This document shows positions 1 to 10,808 of a stretch of DNA of 64,000 nt, in pieces. The DNA is taken from positions 1 to 64,000 of the forward strand of contig NZ_JADJNN010000006.1 in assembly GCF_016714285.1 (NCBI RefSeq), given 5' to 3'. The notes beneath the pieces were generated by a model. That model had not been told where the DNA came from. It did not search any database and saw nothing but the letters and a program-made list of their open reading frames with translations. Source of the stretch: Nannocystis sp. Its GTDB lineage: Bacteria; Myxococcota_A; Polyangia; Nannocystales; Nannocystaceae. Numbering within the stretch: position 1 is the first letter of the stretch; every line of letters starts with the position of its first letter. The translations under genes were made by a program, and so were the position numbers.

Positions 1-2113
1 GGGAGTCGATGCCACTGCGTGGCGATCGGTCGCTCACCGCGATCCGGTCCGGCTGTACGGCGGCGGCGCGCACGGCTCTCCCGCCCGCACCGGGATACAG
101 CGACGCGAACACGGGCCGCCAGCCCGTCGAGCGTGGCCTCGGGTTGCCCGCCCAGGCCGGGCGTTCAGACAGCGAGCACCGCACGCGCCTGCTCGACCGA
201 TCCGAGCGGGCCGACGAGTGTGGCGATGCATGCAACGGTGCTCAACACCTTGTCGCGGTTGGCGAACCCGTCGCCGACCAGCCCGCACCGCCTCCGGCTT
301 CCAAACTTGAGGAGTTCCCGCGCAGGAGCTCGTCGAACAGCAGCTTGCCCACGCCGGCATCGAACGGCGGTGGATCGCCCTCCACCGCGAGCAGGGCCGC
401 CATGAAGCGCGAGCACGCCTTCGCGCACCACCTTGGTCAGCACCTCCACAGGCGGGCATGACGACGGCCTCATCGCGGAGCCTCGGCGCTCCGTGAACGC
501 CTTTGCACTGCGTCTACCCACGCGCGGCTCACATCCTCGATGGACCCGAGCCGCCGCACGACGCCGCCCTCGAGCAGGTCTCGCAACGCTTCGACGCCAT
601 GCGGCAATCGCGCCACTCGGCCTCCGCCCGCGCCGCAAGGACGACCCGGATCGGTTCAGGTTCTCACGAAAAAGGCGCGAGCGCCCACAACAACTTTGCT
701 CGAGATCCTTCCCCAGGTCCCGGCATAGTCGACCGCAAGCAGCAGCGGTCGTCCCGCTTTGCGCTGAATGTCATCAGTTCTCCGTGATCCACGCCACGCC
801 GCAAACTCCTGCCGTCCAGCCCGCTCCGAGTTGCCGCTTGCACAGCTCGCGGACTAGACGCGTCTGCCGCTTCCCACCCGGCGCTGTCACCAGCCGGATC
901 GCAAGCCCGGGCGTCTCGCACCACGCGGAAAAATCCGCGAGCATCGCCTCGCGCCCCGACATCGCCACGACTCCGCGCTCGGCGCGCAGCAGACGAAATC
1001 CGGGATCGACATGTCACCGGCCGGCAACTCTCGATACGGCTCCTCGAGCCGACGCCGACGGTCGTGGCGCAGCCACAATACCGCTCCGCGCCATCCCAGG
1101 CGGCTTCGGGGGGTCGGCCTCGTCGAGGTGGACGGCGTGAGCCGCCGCTGGCGATCGCGGCGCGCCGGCAACAGACGGTGCATGTCCACGTGCTCGTACG
1201 TCTGCACGCGTCCACCCCCAGCTTCCAGCTTGCCCACGACCTCTGGATCCGCGGCGCCAGAAGCCCCGCACGATGTCGGGATGAGCCCCTTCGTCAGCCA
1301 CCAGGGTCTGCAAGCTCCCCATGAGTACATCGTCCCAGCCACCATAGCCGAGCACCACAAGCAGCGCCGGCTCGATCCATCGCCGCAGCGTCGACGGGAG
1401 CTGCCTTCGCTCGCGCTGGAGCAGTCGATCGGTGTGCAGGGTGTCGGCGCCGAACCAGTACCCGTGCACGTACACCACGTGCGTGCCATCCCCGCTGCGC
1501 TGTCCGGGGATTGCCGTCGCGCGTGAGTACCGTCCTGCGCGCCCGTACCCTGCACGCTTCACGGCGACCTCGATAGCCGGGTCAAAGTTCGTCGTAAACA
1601 CCAGTCGCCCTGGGTCCTGCTGCAAGATCTCGCCGAGTGCCACGACAGAGGGACGCAGAGGAGCCAACCCGCGGGCGCATCGAGGAGTTCCTGGCACGCC
1701 GCGTGGCGGACCTCCCGAGTGGCCGACGACACCCGGGCTCGACGCGCATTGTCGAGGTATCGTGAGCCTCGAGCACCGCCTCGAGGATGACGCGATCGAC
1801 CGCATCTGTCCGCCGCCACGGCGGAGCGGGGCATCGAAGCCTTCGCGGTACGCGACGCCGGGGATCCCCTACCGAACCACTTTCGTCGGCCCGCGCGACC
1901 GCCTCGTCGAACTTCACGCCACCGTCGCCCGCGAGCGCCGTGCGCAATCGATTCACCACCCCGCACGTCCGGGACTCCGACAGCCCGGGTCCTGGCTGCA
2001 TCGTCAGCCGAACCCAACAGCAGCACTATCTTCCGTTCGCTCTTGACGATCCGCGCGATCAGATCGCGTGCACCCTCGCTGAGCTCACCTCCAGAGACCT
2101 CGGGCGCAGGCAT
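1..2113 (-). pseudogene. Degraded SIR2-STAND NTPase (antiphage-type), 3' end outside window
   Basis: Fragments of one protein lie in order on the minus strand but in all three frames. Near 2060-2025 is ERKIVLLLGS, the start of a SIR2-like NAD-binding fold. Further pieces are VVNRLRTALAGDGGVKFDEA (about 1965-1885), GRLVFTTNFDPAIEVAVKRA and THVVYVHGYWFGADTLHTD (about 1650-1440), and the linker VDMHRLLP. Next come MSGREAMLADFSAWC and a spoiled P-loop, LVTAPGGKRQTRLVRELC (about 968-860). A Walker-B-like LLLAVDYAG follows at about 745-715, then helical-repeat-like pieces down to base 165. SIR2-STAND proteins are known NAD-depleting or phage-sensing defence proteins; the order SIR2, GREAEL linker, STAND P-loop and DYAE box fits them. 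At least six frameshifts are needed to join the pieces, and the P-loop lacks the usual G-x-G-K-T. A good Shine-Dalgarno (aggagga) precedes an out-of-frame ATG at 2120. Either a decayed defence gene or a badly called stretch; the domain call is firm, activity is not expected. Confidence 0.7.
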
Positions 2114-2783
2114 GCATCATGGTATCGTCCTCCTGACTACTTGAGAAGTGCACGGCACACCGCACGGGCTCCGTCGACGCTACGCCGATCTCCTCTGCCC
2201 GCTTGGTCGACGCCCAGCCCACGTGCTGCTAACCATCTCCACCCAGCAAGCGCCTTCGTCCTGAACCGAGCGCTCGGGCCCTTTACAAGCGGGTCCGTGG
2301 TCCTTGACCTCGACGAACGTGGCCGACACGCGACATAAGGGCCTCGGAGGTAGGATTGCGAGGGCCGCCGCCACGCCCCCCGCCGTGTGACGCCTACCAA
2401 GACACGCCCCACCTCGAATCACTCTCACGCCGTACTTCCAGGCGTGGTGCAGGCCCCGCGACACCGGACGACACCCCACAACATGTCCCAAGCGACATGT
2501 CCGTACCGCCATGTCGCCCGCTCAGGGCCGGTGCGGTCCGGCTTCTCGGCGACGCCGACCGCACCGGCCTTTAGCGGAGGCTTGCCGTGCCGGAGGGCCG
2601 AGAGGGGTGTCGACCGAGTCCGGCGTAGACCGGGGAGTCACCCCGGCGACGGTGTGTCAGGGCGTGTTTGAGGGCGACCCCCCTCTCGGACATCCGGCTC
2701 CTCGAGCCTGCCCGCGCCCCCAGCCGGACCGCACCGGCCCGTGCCACGTCACCCGCGCCCCGATCGCTCACAGCACCGAGCGA
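2114..2783. other. Gene-free stretch between the SIR2-STAND remnant and rhlE
   Basis: No reading frame here has convincing third-position GC bias or family similarity. The first part (2114-2150) should hold the promoter and ribosome site of the SIR2-STAND remnant. A perfect 7-bp palindrome, ACATGTC-N6-GACATGT, lies at 2481-2500 and belongs to the dispersed TGTCC/GGACA family. The rest is the nested inverted repeat listed separately at 2525-2740. Confidence 0.5.
2525..2740. repeat. 216 bp nested inverted repeat (structured element)
   Basis: The ends are perfect 19-bp inverted repeats: GGGCCGGTGCGGTCCGGCT at 2525-2543 and its complement at 2722-2740. Inside, CCGAGAGGGG-type arms pair at about 2599-2612 and 2676-2689, and CCGGGG-AGTCA-CCCCGG closes the centre near 2631-2648. 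The left outer arm can alternatively pair with a second partner, GACCGCACCGG, at 2557-2567. This could be a MITE-like remnant or a structured RNA with two exclusive folds. No target-site duplication is obvious. Confidence 0.55.
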
Positions 2784-4089
<1,306 letters not shown>

Positions 4090-4173
4090 GCGCCTCCCCT
4101 GACACATTCCCGGCCGCACGTCGAGTCACTTCCACCGGCGCCCGCCGCGTGCGCGCGTGTTAGCCTGCCCGCG

Positions 4174-5571
4174 ATGAAGCTGCGCGAGGCCAGGCGGCGC
4201 CTGCCGATCGTCGAGAGCTTGCCGCCAGGACGCGGCAGGCGGGTCCTGCCCGCCCCGCGCGGCGAGGTCCAGCGGCCGGGACTCGCCGTGTGGGAGTTCA
4301 CGCTGGCCTGCGACCAGCGCTGCCAGGCCTGCGGCCCGCGAGCGGGCAGCGCCCGCCCGAACGAGCTCAGCACCGAGGAGGCCCTGCGCCTGGTCGACGA
4401 GCTCGCCGAGCTCGGCGTCGGCGAGGTCGTGCTCATCGGCGGCGAGGCCTACCTCCGCAACGACGTCCTGCTCGTCATCCGCAAGATCCGCGAGCGCGGC
4501 ATGACCTGCTCGATGACCACCGGCGGCCTCGGCCTCACCCGCCAGCGCGCCGAGGCCCTCGCCGAGGCCGGCCTGCAGACCGTGTCCGTCTCGATCGACG
4601 GCCTCGAGGCCAGCCACGAATTCCTGCGCGGCACCCCCGGCGGCTGGCGCCGCTGCTTCGAGGCCCTCGCCCACGCCCGCGCCGCCGGCATGACGATCGT
4701 CGCCAACACCCAGATCAACCGCCACAGCTGGCGCGAGCTGCCCGCCCTGCTGGAGCTGCTCGCCGCCGCCGGCGCGCGCGCCTGGCAGATGTTCCTGACC
4801 ATGCCCCACGGCAACGCCGCCGACCACCCGGAGCTGCTCCTACAACCATATGACATGCTCGAGCTCTTCGAGATCGTCGACCGCGTCATCGACCGCTGCC
4901 AACAATTAAACGTCCGCTTCTGGCCCGGCAACAACCTCGGCTACTTCGGCCCCCACGAGGGCAAGATCCGCCGCCTCCTGCAGAGCGACGGCCACTACAA
5001 GGGCTGCGCCGCCGGCCGCACCGGCCTCGGCATCGAGGCCGACGGCACCATCAAGCCCTGCCCCAGCGTCGGCGGCCCGCCCAACGAGGGCGGCAACTGG
5101 CGCGACCACGGCCTGCGCGCGTTGTGGGAGCGCGCCCCGGAGATCCGCTATATCGAGCACCGCACCCTCGATGATCTATGGGGATATTGCCGCGACTGCT
5201 ACTACGCAGATACCTGCATGGCCGGCTGCACCGCCATGAGCGAGCCCCTGCTCGGCCGCCCCGGCAACAACCCCTATTGCCACCACCGCGCGATCGAGAT
5301 GCAGCGCATGGGCCTGCGCGAGCGCGTCGAGCAGGTCGCCGCCGCCTCCGGCCAGCCCTTCGACCACGGCCTGTTCCGCCTGATCCGCGAGCCCGCCGAC
5401 GCGGCCGAGCGAGCCATCCGCGGCCCGGTCCAGATCGACGACCCCCGCAGCCCCCGTACGCAGGACCCCCACGGCCCCGGCACCCGCTCCACATCCCCCG
5501 AGACGAGCCCACGACCTGAGCCCACGTCGTGCCATTGTCGAACGCCCCCAGCCTTGCTACCGTCGCCGCCC
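4174..5571 (+). CDS. Radical SAM/SPASM domain protein
   Basis: Radical SAM enzyme. The cluster motif is C-x3-C-x2-C (CDQRCQAC, about residues 46-53), followed by a GGEAYLR strand and SVSIDGLEASHEFLRG. A C-terminal SPASM region for auxiliary Fe-S clusters has many cysteines (GIEADGTIKPCPS, then YCRDCYYADTCMAGC and YCHHRA). SPASM enzymes usually modify peptides or proteins; the substrate is not evident. ATG 4174 is the start nearest the family core. No stop codon separates this frame from the next gene: reading continues through a Pro/Ser/Thr-rich stretch (about 5440-5571) into MKPCTRCHRHV. That next protein has a free-standing paralogue at 10809-11848, so I treat the join as a lost stop or small indel near 5480-5520 (a TGA lies in the adjacent frame at 5517-5519). 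A true fusion is not excluded. Confidence 0.75.
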
Positions 5572-6321
5572 ATGAAGCCCTGCACCCGCTGCCACCGCCA
5601 CGTCCGCCGCGCGGCCGCGGCGTGCCCCTTCTGCGGCGAGGCGCTGCTCGAGCTCCCCGCACCCGCCATCGCCGCCACACTCGCCGCATGCGCCCCCTGG
5701 GCCCTCGGCCTCGCGGTCTTCGCCGCCTGCGGCGGCAAGGACGACGGCGACACCGACAGCACGAGCACCAGCGAAGCCAGCACGAGCACCGGCGAAGTCA
5801 CCACCACCGTCGCCCCCACCACCAGCGCCACCGATGCCGCCAGCACCGGCTGCCTCACCGGCTGCAGCGACACCACCGTGGGCACCGGCTTCATCTACGG
5901 CACGCCTGACACCGGCGACACCCCCCTCGAGTGCGACGTGCAAGCCGAGGACTGCCCCGCCGGCGAGAAGTGCATGCCCTGGGTCGACGGCGGCGGCGCC
6001 ATGTGGAACGCGCTCAAGTGCGTCCCCGTCGACCCCGCCCCGGTGGCCGTCGGCGAGCCCTGCGAGGCCCCCGGCGGCGGCCTCACGGGCGTCGACAATT
6101 GCGACAAGCACGTGATGTGCTTCGAGGTCCAGGGCAACACCGGCGTGTGCCGGGCGATGTGCGACAGCGGCACCTGCGAGGCCGGCTTCAACTGCTTCAT
6201 CGGCAACGACAACGTCCTGCAGCTGTGCCTCCCCGCCTGCGACCTCAACATGCCCGACTGCCCGCCCGGCCGCACCTGCCTGCCGGTGGCCGGCGGCGGC
6301 GTGTGTGCCCCCGGAGGCTGA
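5572..6321 (+). CDS. Zinc-ribbon / Cys-rich secreted protein
   Basis: Unrecognised function. It begins MKPCTRCHRHVRRAAAACPFCG, a four-Cys zinc-ribbon-like head. A hydrophobic segment ending AVFAACGG (about residues 35-55, lipobox-like) follows, then a Thr/Ser-rich linker. The C-terminal domain has about 18 cysteines (CDVQAEDCPAGEKCMPW, CRAMCDSGTCEAGFNC, PACDLNMPDCPPGRTCLP). The linker and Cys-rich domain are probably outside the cytoplasm. A paralogue with the same head and the same PxxW-GGG-xWNAxKC core lies at 10809-11848. It directly follows the radical SAM enzyme in the same frame and precedes the aquaporin gene by 1 bp. Being a substrate of the radical SAM enzyme is possible but only inference. 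Confidence 0.7.
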   Translation: MKPCTRCHRHVRRAAAACPFCGEALLELPAPAIAATLAACAPWALGLAVFAACGGKDDGDTDSTSTSEASTSTGEVTTTVAPTTSATDAASTGCLTGCSDTTVGTGFIYGTPDTGDTPLECDVQAEDCPAGEKCMPWVDGGGAMWNALKCVPVDPAPVAVGEPCEAPGGGLTGVDNCDKHVMCFEVQGNTGVCRAMCDSGTCEAGFNCFIGNDNVLQLCLPACDLNMPDCPPGRTCLPVAGGGVCAPGG

Positions 6322-6322
6322 T

Positions 6323-7026
6323 ATGCCCGTCTTCTGGGCCGAGCTCACCGGCACCGCGCTGCTGATCGTCCTCGGCGACGGCGTGGTCGCCGGCGTGCTC
6401 CTGCGCCACAGCAAGAGCGAGAACGCCGGCTGGATCGTCATCACGATCGGCTGGGCCCTCGCCGTCACCCTCGCCGTCTATGCCGTCGGCAGCGTCAGCG
6501 GCGGCCACTTGAACCCCGCCGTCACCCTCGCGCTCGCCAGCGTCGGCGGGTCGCGTGGGCCCAGGTGCCCACATACCTGCTCGCCCAGCTGCTCGGCGCC
6601 TTCCTCGGCGCCACCCTCGTGTGGCTGCACTACCTCCCGCACTGGCGCGCCACCCAGGACCCCGCCAGCAAGCTCGCGGTCTTCTGCACCGCCCCCGCGC
6701 TGCGCCACGCCCCCGCCAACTTCCTCAGCGAGGCCCTCGGCAGCTTCATCCTGCTGTTCGGCCTCACCGCGATCGGGGCCCACCGCTTCGCCGAGGGCCT
6801 GGGTCCCCTGGTCGTCGGCGCGCTCGTGCTGGCGATCGGCCTGTCCCTCGGCGGCACCACCGGCTACGCGATCAACCCCGCCCGCGACCTCGGCCCGCGC
6901 CTCGCCCACGCCCTGCTCCCGATCGCCGGCAAGGGCGGCTCCGACTGGTCCTACGCGTGGATCCCCGTGCTCGCGCCGATCGTCGGCGCCGTCGCCGGGG
7001 CCGCGGCCCACCGCGCGCTGTTCTGA
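6323..7026 (+). CDS. MIP-family channel (aquaporin / glycerol facilitator), one frameshift
   Basis: Inner-membrane channel for water or small neutral solutes. Both NPA boxes are visible: SGGHLNPAVTLAL in the first half and TGYAINPARDLGPR in the second, with six hydrophobic spans of usual length. The frame breaks at 6548-6550, where GGC GGG TCG should probably read GGC GGG GTC GCG TGG. Adding one G joins LALASVGG directly to VAWAQVPTYLLAQLLGA and restores a roughly 234-residue protein, normal for the family. The upstream gene ends 1 bp before this start, suggesting co-transcription. The second NPA box is followed by Arg-Asp, as in glycerol facilitators, but solute choice cannot be settled from sequence alone. 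Confidence 0.85.
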
Positions 7027-7132
7027 CGCGAGCCCGCGTGCCTGAAATGAGCTCGTCCCCCGGAATGCCCGGGGGCCGCCCCACGTTGCCAGCGGCGCGA
7101 GGGTGTATCCTCGCCGACCAGGAGATTCCGCA

Positions 7133-8842
7133 ATGCGTAGACCGTGGCGACGTGGGCCCCTCGCCGGGCTGGTAGCAGCTGTGTTGATGACCTCGCTGGC
7201 GCTGCCAGCCTGCACCCGCTCCGGCAGCCAGGCCGCCGCCGACGTCGTCGCCGACCCGCAGCTGCAACAGCTCCTGCGCCACGTCCCCGCCGACACCCCC
7301 TACGCCTTCATCGGCATGGGCAGCGCCGGCACCCGCGGCTTCATGGACAAGATGTACGGCTCGCTCACGCCGATGCTCAAGCTGCTCGACAGCAAGCGCG
7401 CCGAGCTCGAGCGCGGCATCCCGGCAGAGCACCGCAAGCTGGTCACCGCGATCCTCGACGAGCTGCAGGGCAAGCTCTCGGTCGACGGCCTCGCCGCCCT
7501 CGGCCTCGACGTCGAGGCCCGCTTCGCGATCTACGGCCTCGGCCTGCTCCCGGCCATGCGCGTCCAGCTGCGCGACGCCAAGGCCCTGCGCGCCGCCATC
7601 GACCGCGTGCAGCAGAGCGCCGGCGTCAGCTTCCCCACCCGCAAGCTCGGCGAGCTCGAGTACTGGCACATCGCCGGCAACTATGTCTCCGGCGCCGTGG
7701 CGATCGTCGACGACCAGCTGGTCCTCGGCGTCGCGCCGACCAGCCTCGCCGACCGCGTGTTCGCCCTGCTCCTCGGCAGCGAGCTCCCGGCCCAGTCGCT
7801 CGGCAAGTCGGAGCGCTTCCAGCAATTGCTCGTCGACCACGACCTGGCCCGCATCAGCGCCGGCTTCATCGACGCCCGCACCATCGCCGAGGCCTTCCTC
7901 GGCGAGGGCGACGCCCTCAACAAGGACGTGCTCGCCGCCCTCGCCCCCGAGCTCGCCGCCCGCTGGCCGCAGCTCGGCGACGTGTGCAAGCAGGAGATCC
8001 GCCAGCTCGTCGCGCTCGCCCCCCGCATGGTCTTCGGCACCGACAAGATCGACGCCGACGGCTTCTCCGGCAAGTTCGTCGTCGAGCTGCGCCCCGACCT
8101 CGCCCAGGAGCTGATGGCGATGCGCGCACCGGTCGGCGGCCTCGACCCCGCCAGCATCGGCGAGCCGATCTTCGCCATGGGCGCCGCCCTCGACATGGAC
8201 CGCGCCCTCAGCTTCGTCCAGAACAAGGCCATGGCGATCCAGAGCGCCCCCTACGCCTGCCCCCAGCTCGCCGAGCTCAACACCGCCGCCAGCGACATCA
8301 GCCGCGAGCTCAAGTCGACCCCGCCCGAGCTGTGGAAGGCCCGCGGAGGCGCCCTCGTCCTCGACGACCTCAAGCTCGCCGGCTTCCTCCCCAGCGAGGT
8401 CCGCGGCTACGTCTCGATCGGCTTCACCGACACCAAGGCGCTGCTGAACGCCGCCCGCCAGATCCCGCCGCTCCAGAGCCTCGCCCTCAGCGACGATGGC
8501 AGCGTCCACAGCCTCCCCGACGGCACCATCCCCTTCCTCAACGGCCTCGCCTACGGCGTCCAGGCCGGCCGCGGCGGCGTGCTGGCGATCGGCAAGGACT
8601 CCGAGGCCCGCGTCAAGGCCCTGCTCGCCGAGCCCGCCTCCAGCGACCCGCCGTTGATGATGATGGCCTACGACATGCACCGCTTCGGCGAACTCATGGG
8701 CCAGCTCTCCAGCGCCACCGGCCCGATGCCCAGCGAGATGCAGATGGTCATGGACTTCTACAAGTCGGTCGGCGTCGTCACCTACGACGCCCACGCCAGC
8801 GAGCGCGGCGTCGTCATGACGACCCGCATGAAGCTGCGCTGA
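7133..8842 (+). CDS. Conserved secreted lipoprotein of unknown function (569 aa)
   Basis: I do not recognise a named family. A signal peptide with lipobox (LALPACTRS, Cys near residue 25) predicts anchoring to a membrane. The mature part is an alpha/beta protein with recurring segments such as LGLDVEARFAIYGLGLLPAMRVQL, VAIVDDQLVLGV and FAMGAALDMDRAL. This pattern suggests two similar halves, like large periplasmic DUF3352-type lipoproteins; that comparison is tentative. ATG 7133 is supported by an AGGAG ribosome site 8 nt upstream, and alternative starts would destroy the signal peptide. It stands alone, ends at a strong hairpin and converges on the CDDGN gene. Confidence 0.75.
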   Translation: MRRPWRRGPLAGLVAAVLMTSLALPACTRSGSQAAADVVADPQLQQLLRHVPADTPYAFIGMGSAGTRGFMDKMYGSLTPMLKLLDSKRAELERGIPAEHRKLVTAILDELQGKLSVDGLAALGLDVEARFAIYGLGLLPAMRVQLRDAKALRAAIDRVQQSAGVSFPTRKLGELEYWHIAGNYVSGAVAIVDDQLVLGVAPTSLADRVFALLLGSELPAQSLGKSERFQQLLVDHDLARISAGFIDARTIAEAFLGEGDALNKDVLAALAPELAARWPQLGDVCKQEIRQLVALAPRMVFGTDKIDADGFSGKFVVELRPDLAQELMAMRAPVGGLDPASIGEPIFAMGAALDMDRALSFVQNKAMAIQSAPYACPQLAELNTAASDISRELKSTPPELWKARGGALVLDDLKLAGFLPSEVRGYVSIGFTDTKALLNAARQIPPLQSLALSDDGSVHSLPDGTIPFLNGLAYGVQAGRGGVLAIGKDSEARVKALLAEPASSDPPLMMMAYDMHRFGELMGQLSSATGPMPSEMQMVMDFYKSVGVVTYDAHASERGVVMTTRMKLR

Positions 8843-8876
8843 GCCCCCGCCGCCGCGCGAACACCACACCGAACGC

Positions 8877-8902
8877 CGCGCGGCTGCGACTGCAGCCGCG
8901 CG
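8877..8902. terminator. Hairpin between convergent genes
   Basis: A perfect 11-bp stem, CGCGCGGCTGC, with a 4-nt loop lies between the ends of the convergent genes at 8842 and 8916. There is no T-run, as is common in very GC-rich genomes. It could serve both strands. Confidence 0.6.
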
Positions 8903-8915
8903 CGCCCGCCACGGC

Positions 8916-10548
8916 TCAGCGGACGAACACCACGCCGAACGCCGGCACGCTCTTGTCGCCGTTGTCGGGCGTGCAAAACGCGATGTTGCCGACGGAGCGC
9001 TCCGGACCGCCGCATGGGGCGCCCTGGTTGCCGATGCCGATATACGAGTCGCACGAATTGCAGTCCATCTCCTGATTGCCGAGGATGCCGATGCGGGTCC
9101 GCGACCCACCACAGGTGCCGTCGAAGCCCTCCCGGCTGCAGTTGGTCTGCAGCGAGCTGGCCGTGATCAGGGCCTTCCAGGCCGGGCGACCGATCGTCGA
9201 CGGGACATACACATTGGGCGACATCAGGGCGAACATCGAGGCCTTGGCCCCGGTCGGGATCTTCTGCGTCTTCAGGTTCAGCGCGCCCATGTTCAGGATC
9301 GGCGACTCGAGCCCGATCAGCACATCCGTGAAGGCCACCGTGTTCCAGCTCGAGAACTTCGCCTCGTTGCGGTCCAGCGCCGTCATGCCGGCGTTGAGCA
9401 GCGCGTTGTTGGTCCACAGCACGGCGTCGTACAGGAAGGTGGCCTTGGAGCCGTCGGCCTTGAGCACCAGCGTCCAGCCGCCGCCGTCGGTCGTCATGTC
9501 GCAATAGATGTCGAAGGCCGGGACCGGCCCGTTGCCGTCCGGGTCGATGTTGAAGATCCCATCCTTGGCCATCGGGTCGGCGGTCTTGATCGCCTTGCAG
9601 CTCGGGGCCACGGCGCACTTGTTCATGGCGCAGAAGCCGGTGCCGCAGTCGCTGCCCTTCGTGCAAGCCAGCCCGAGCGCGCACTTGGGGCAGGCCGCCC
9701 CGCAGTCGATGTCGGTCTCCATCCCGTCCTGGATCTTGTCCATGCAGGTCGGCAGCTTGCACATGTTGGTGCACATGTCGAGGTTGCTCATGTTGCCGTC
9801 GTCGCACTCGTCGACCGTGTCCTGCACGACCATATCCCCGCACTTGGCGCTCTTGCAGGTGGTGAGACAAGCGTCGGTCTCGACGTCGTTGCCGTCGTCG
9901 CACTCCTCCATGCCGGCGAACACCGCCAGGTCGCCGCACACCGCGTTCTTGCAGGTGCTGAGGCACGCATCGTCGTCGGCCGCGTTGCCGTCGTCGCACT
10001 CCTCCATCCCCTGCACCTTGCCGTCGCCGCAGCTCTCGAGCTGACAGTCCGCGCCACAACCGTCGCCGTCGACCATGTTGCCGTCGTCGCAGCCCTCGAC
10101 GCCCGCCTGGACCAGGCTGTCGCCGCAGATCGCCAGCACGCAGGCCGCGGTGCAGGCCTTTGTCGTCGCCGTTGTCGGTGCCGTCGTCGCACTCCTCACC
10201 CGGGTCGACCACGCCGTCGCCACAAACAGGACCCACGCCCGTGCTCCCGGTCGCCGTCGGGTCCGTGCTGCTCACCGTCGGGTCCGTGCTGCTCACCGTC
10301 GGGTCCGTGCTGCTCACCGTCGGGTCCGTGCTCGTCGGGCTGCTGCTACCCGAGCCGCCGGTGCCGTCCGTCGTCGAGTCTCCGGAGGTGGTCAGCGCGA
10401 CCGTCGTCGTCACCGCCTCGGTGGCCGACGCGCTGCCAGATCCGCTCGATCCGCCGCTCGTCGCGCCGCCATCATCGCCACCGCAGCTGGCGAGCACAAC
10501 CAGCGCCATCCCTACAACACCTGAAGCATATCCAAGTAGATTTTTCAT
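8916..10548 (-). CDS. CDDGN-repeat lipoprotein with fibrinogen-like C-terminal domain (one frameshift)
   Basis: Likely surface or secreted adhesion/recognition protein. The start MKNLLGYASGV gives a signal peptide with lipobox (VVLASCGG). A Ser/Thr-rich linker contains STDPTVS repeats, then five copies of the myxobacterial Cys-rich repeat (CGDG..EECDDGN). After a Cys-rich knot comes a fibrinogen-like domain: GIFNIDPDGNGPVPAFDIYC, DMTTDGGGWTLVLKADGS and late cysteines. The frame breaks at about 10156-10159: removing one base converts DDKGLHRGL into DDKACTAACVLAICGD, which is the expected repeat. An alternative view of two genes is unlikely, because the second would lack a signal peptide. The product is probably calcium-binding, given its many acidic loops. 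Confidence 0.8.
10256..10334 (-). repeat. 21-bp tandem repeat encoding STDPTVS
   Basis: About 3.7 near-identical copies of a 21-bp unit (plus-strand gtcgggtccgtgctgctcacc) lie in the linker of the CDDGN/fibrinogen-like lipoprotein. Each unit encodes seven residues, so copy-number changes keep the frame and lengthen or shorten the stalk. Confidence 0.9.
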
Positions 10549-10808
10549 ATCTTCACCCAACCCCCAAGATCCGAACCTTCTCACATTCCGCTCATTCGCA
10601 ACACGTCTGCGTTTGCCAGGGCGCGCGCGGCAGGCCCACGGACCGGGCGCACTATTGCCATTCGCCGCCGATCGGCGCGCCGGGCGCTCATGGCGGCCGC
10701 GTCGGCCATCTCGCACATTCACCATATTCCACGAACAAGCATTCAATGCGGCACATATGACTCGCCACGATTCGTAACCGAGTATCCGCCGCCCACGCGA
10801 CGCGGCCC

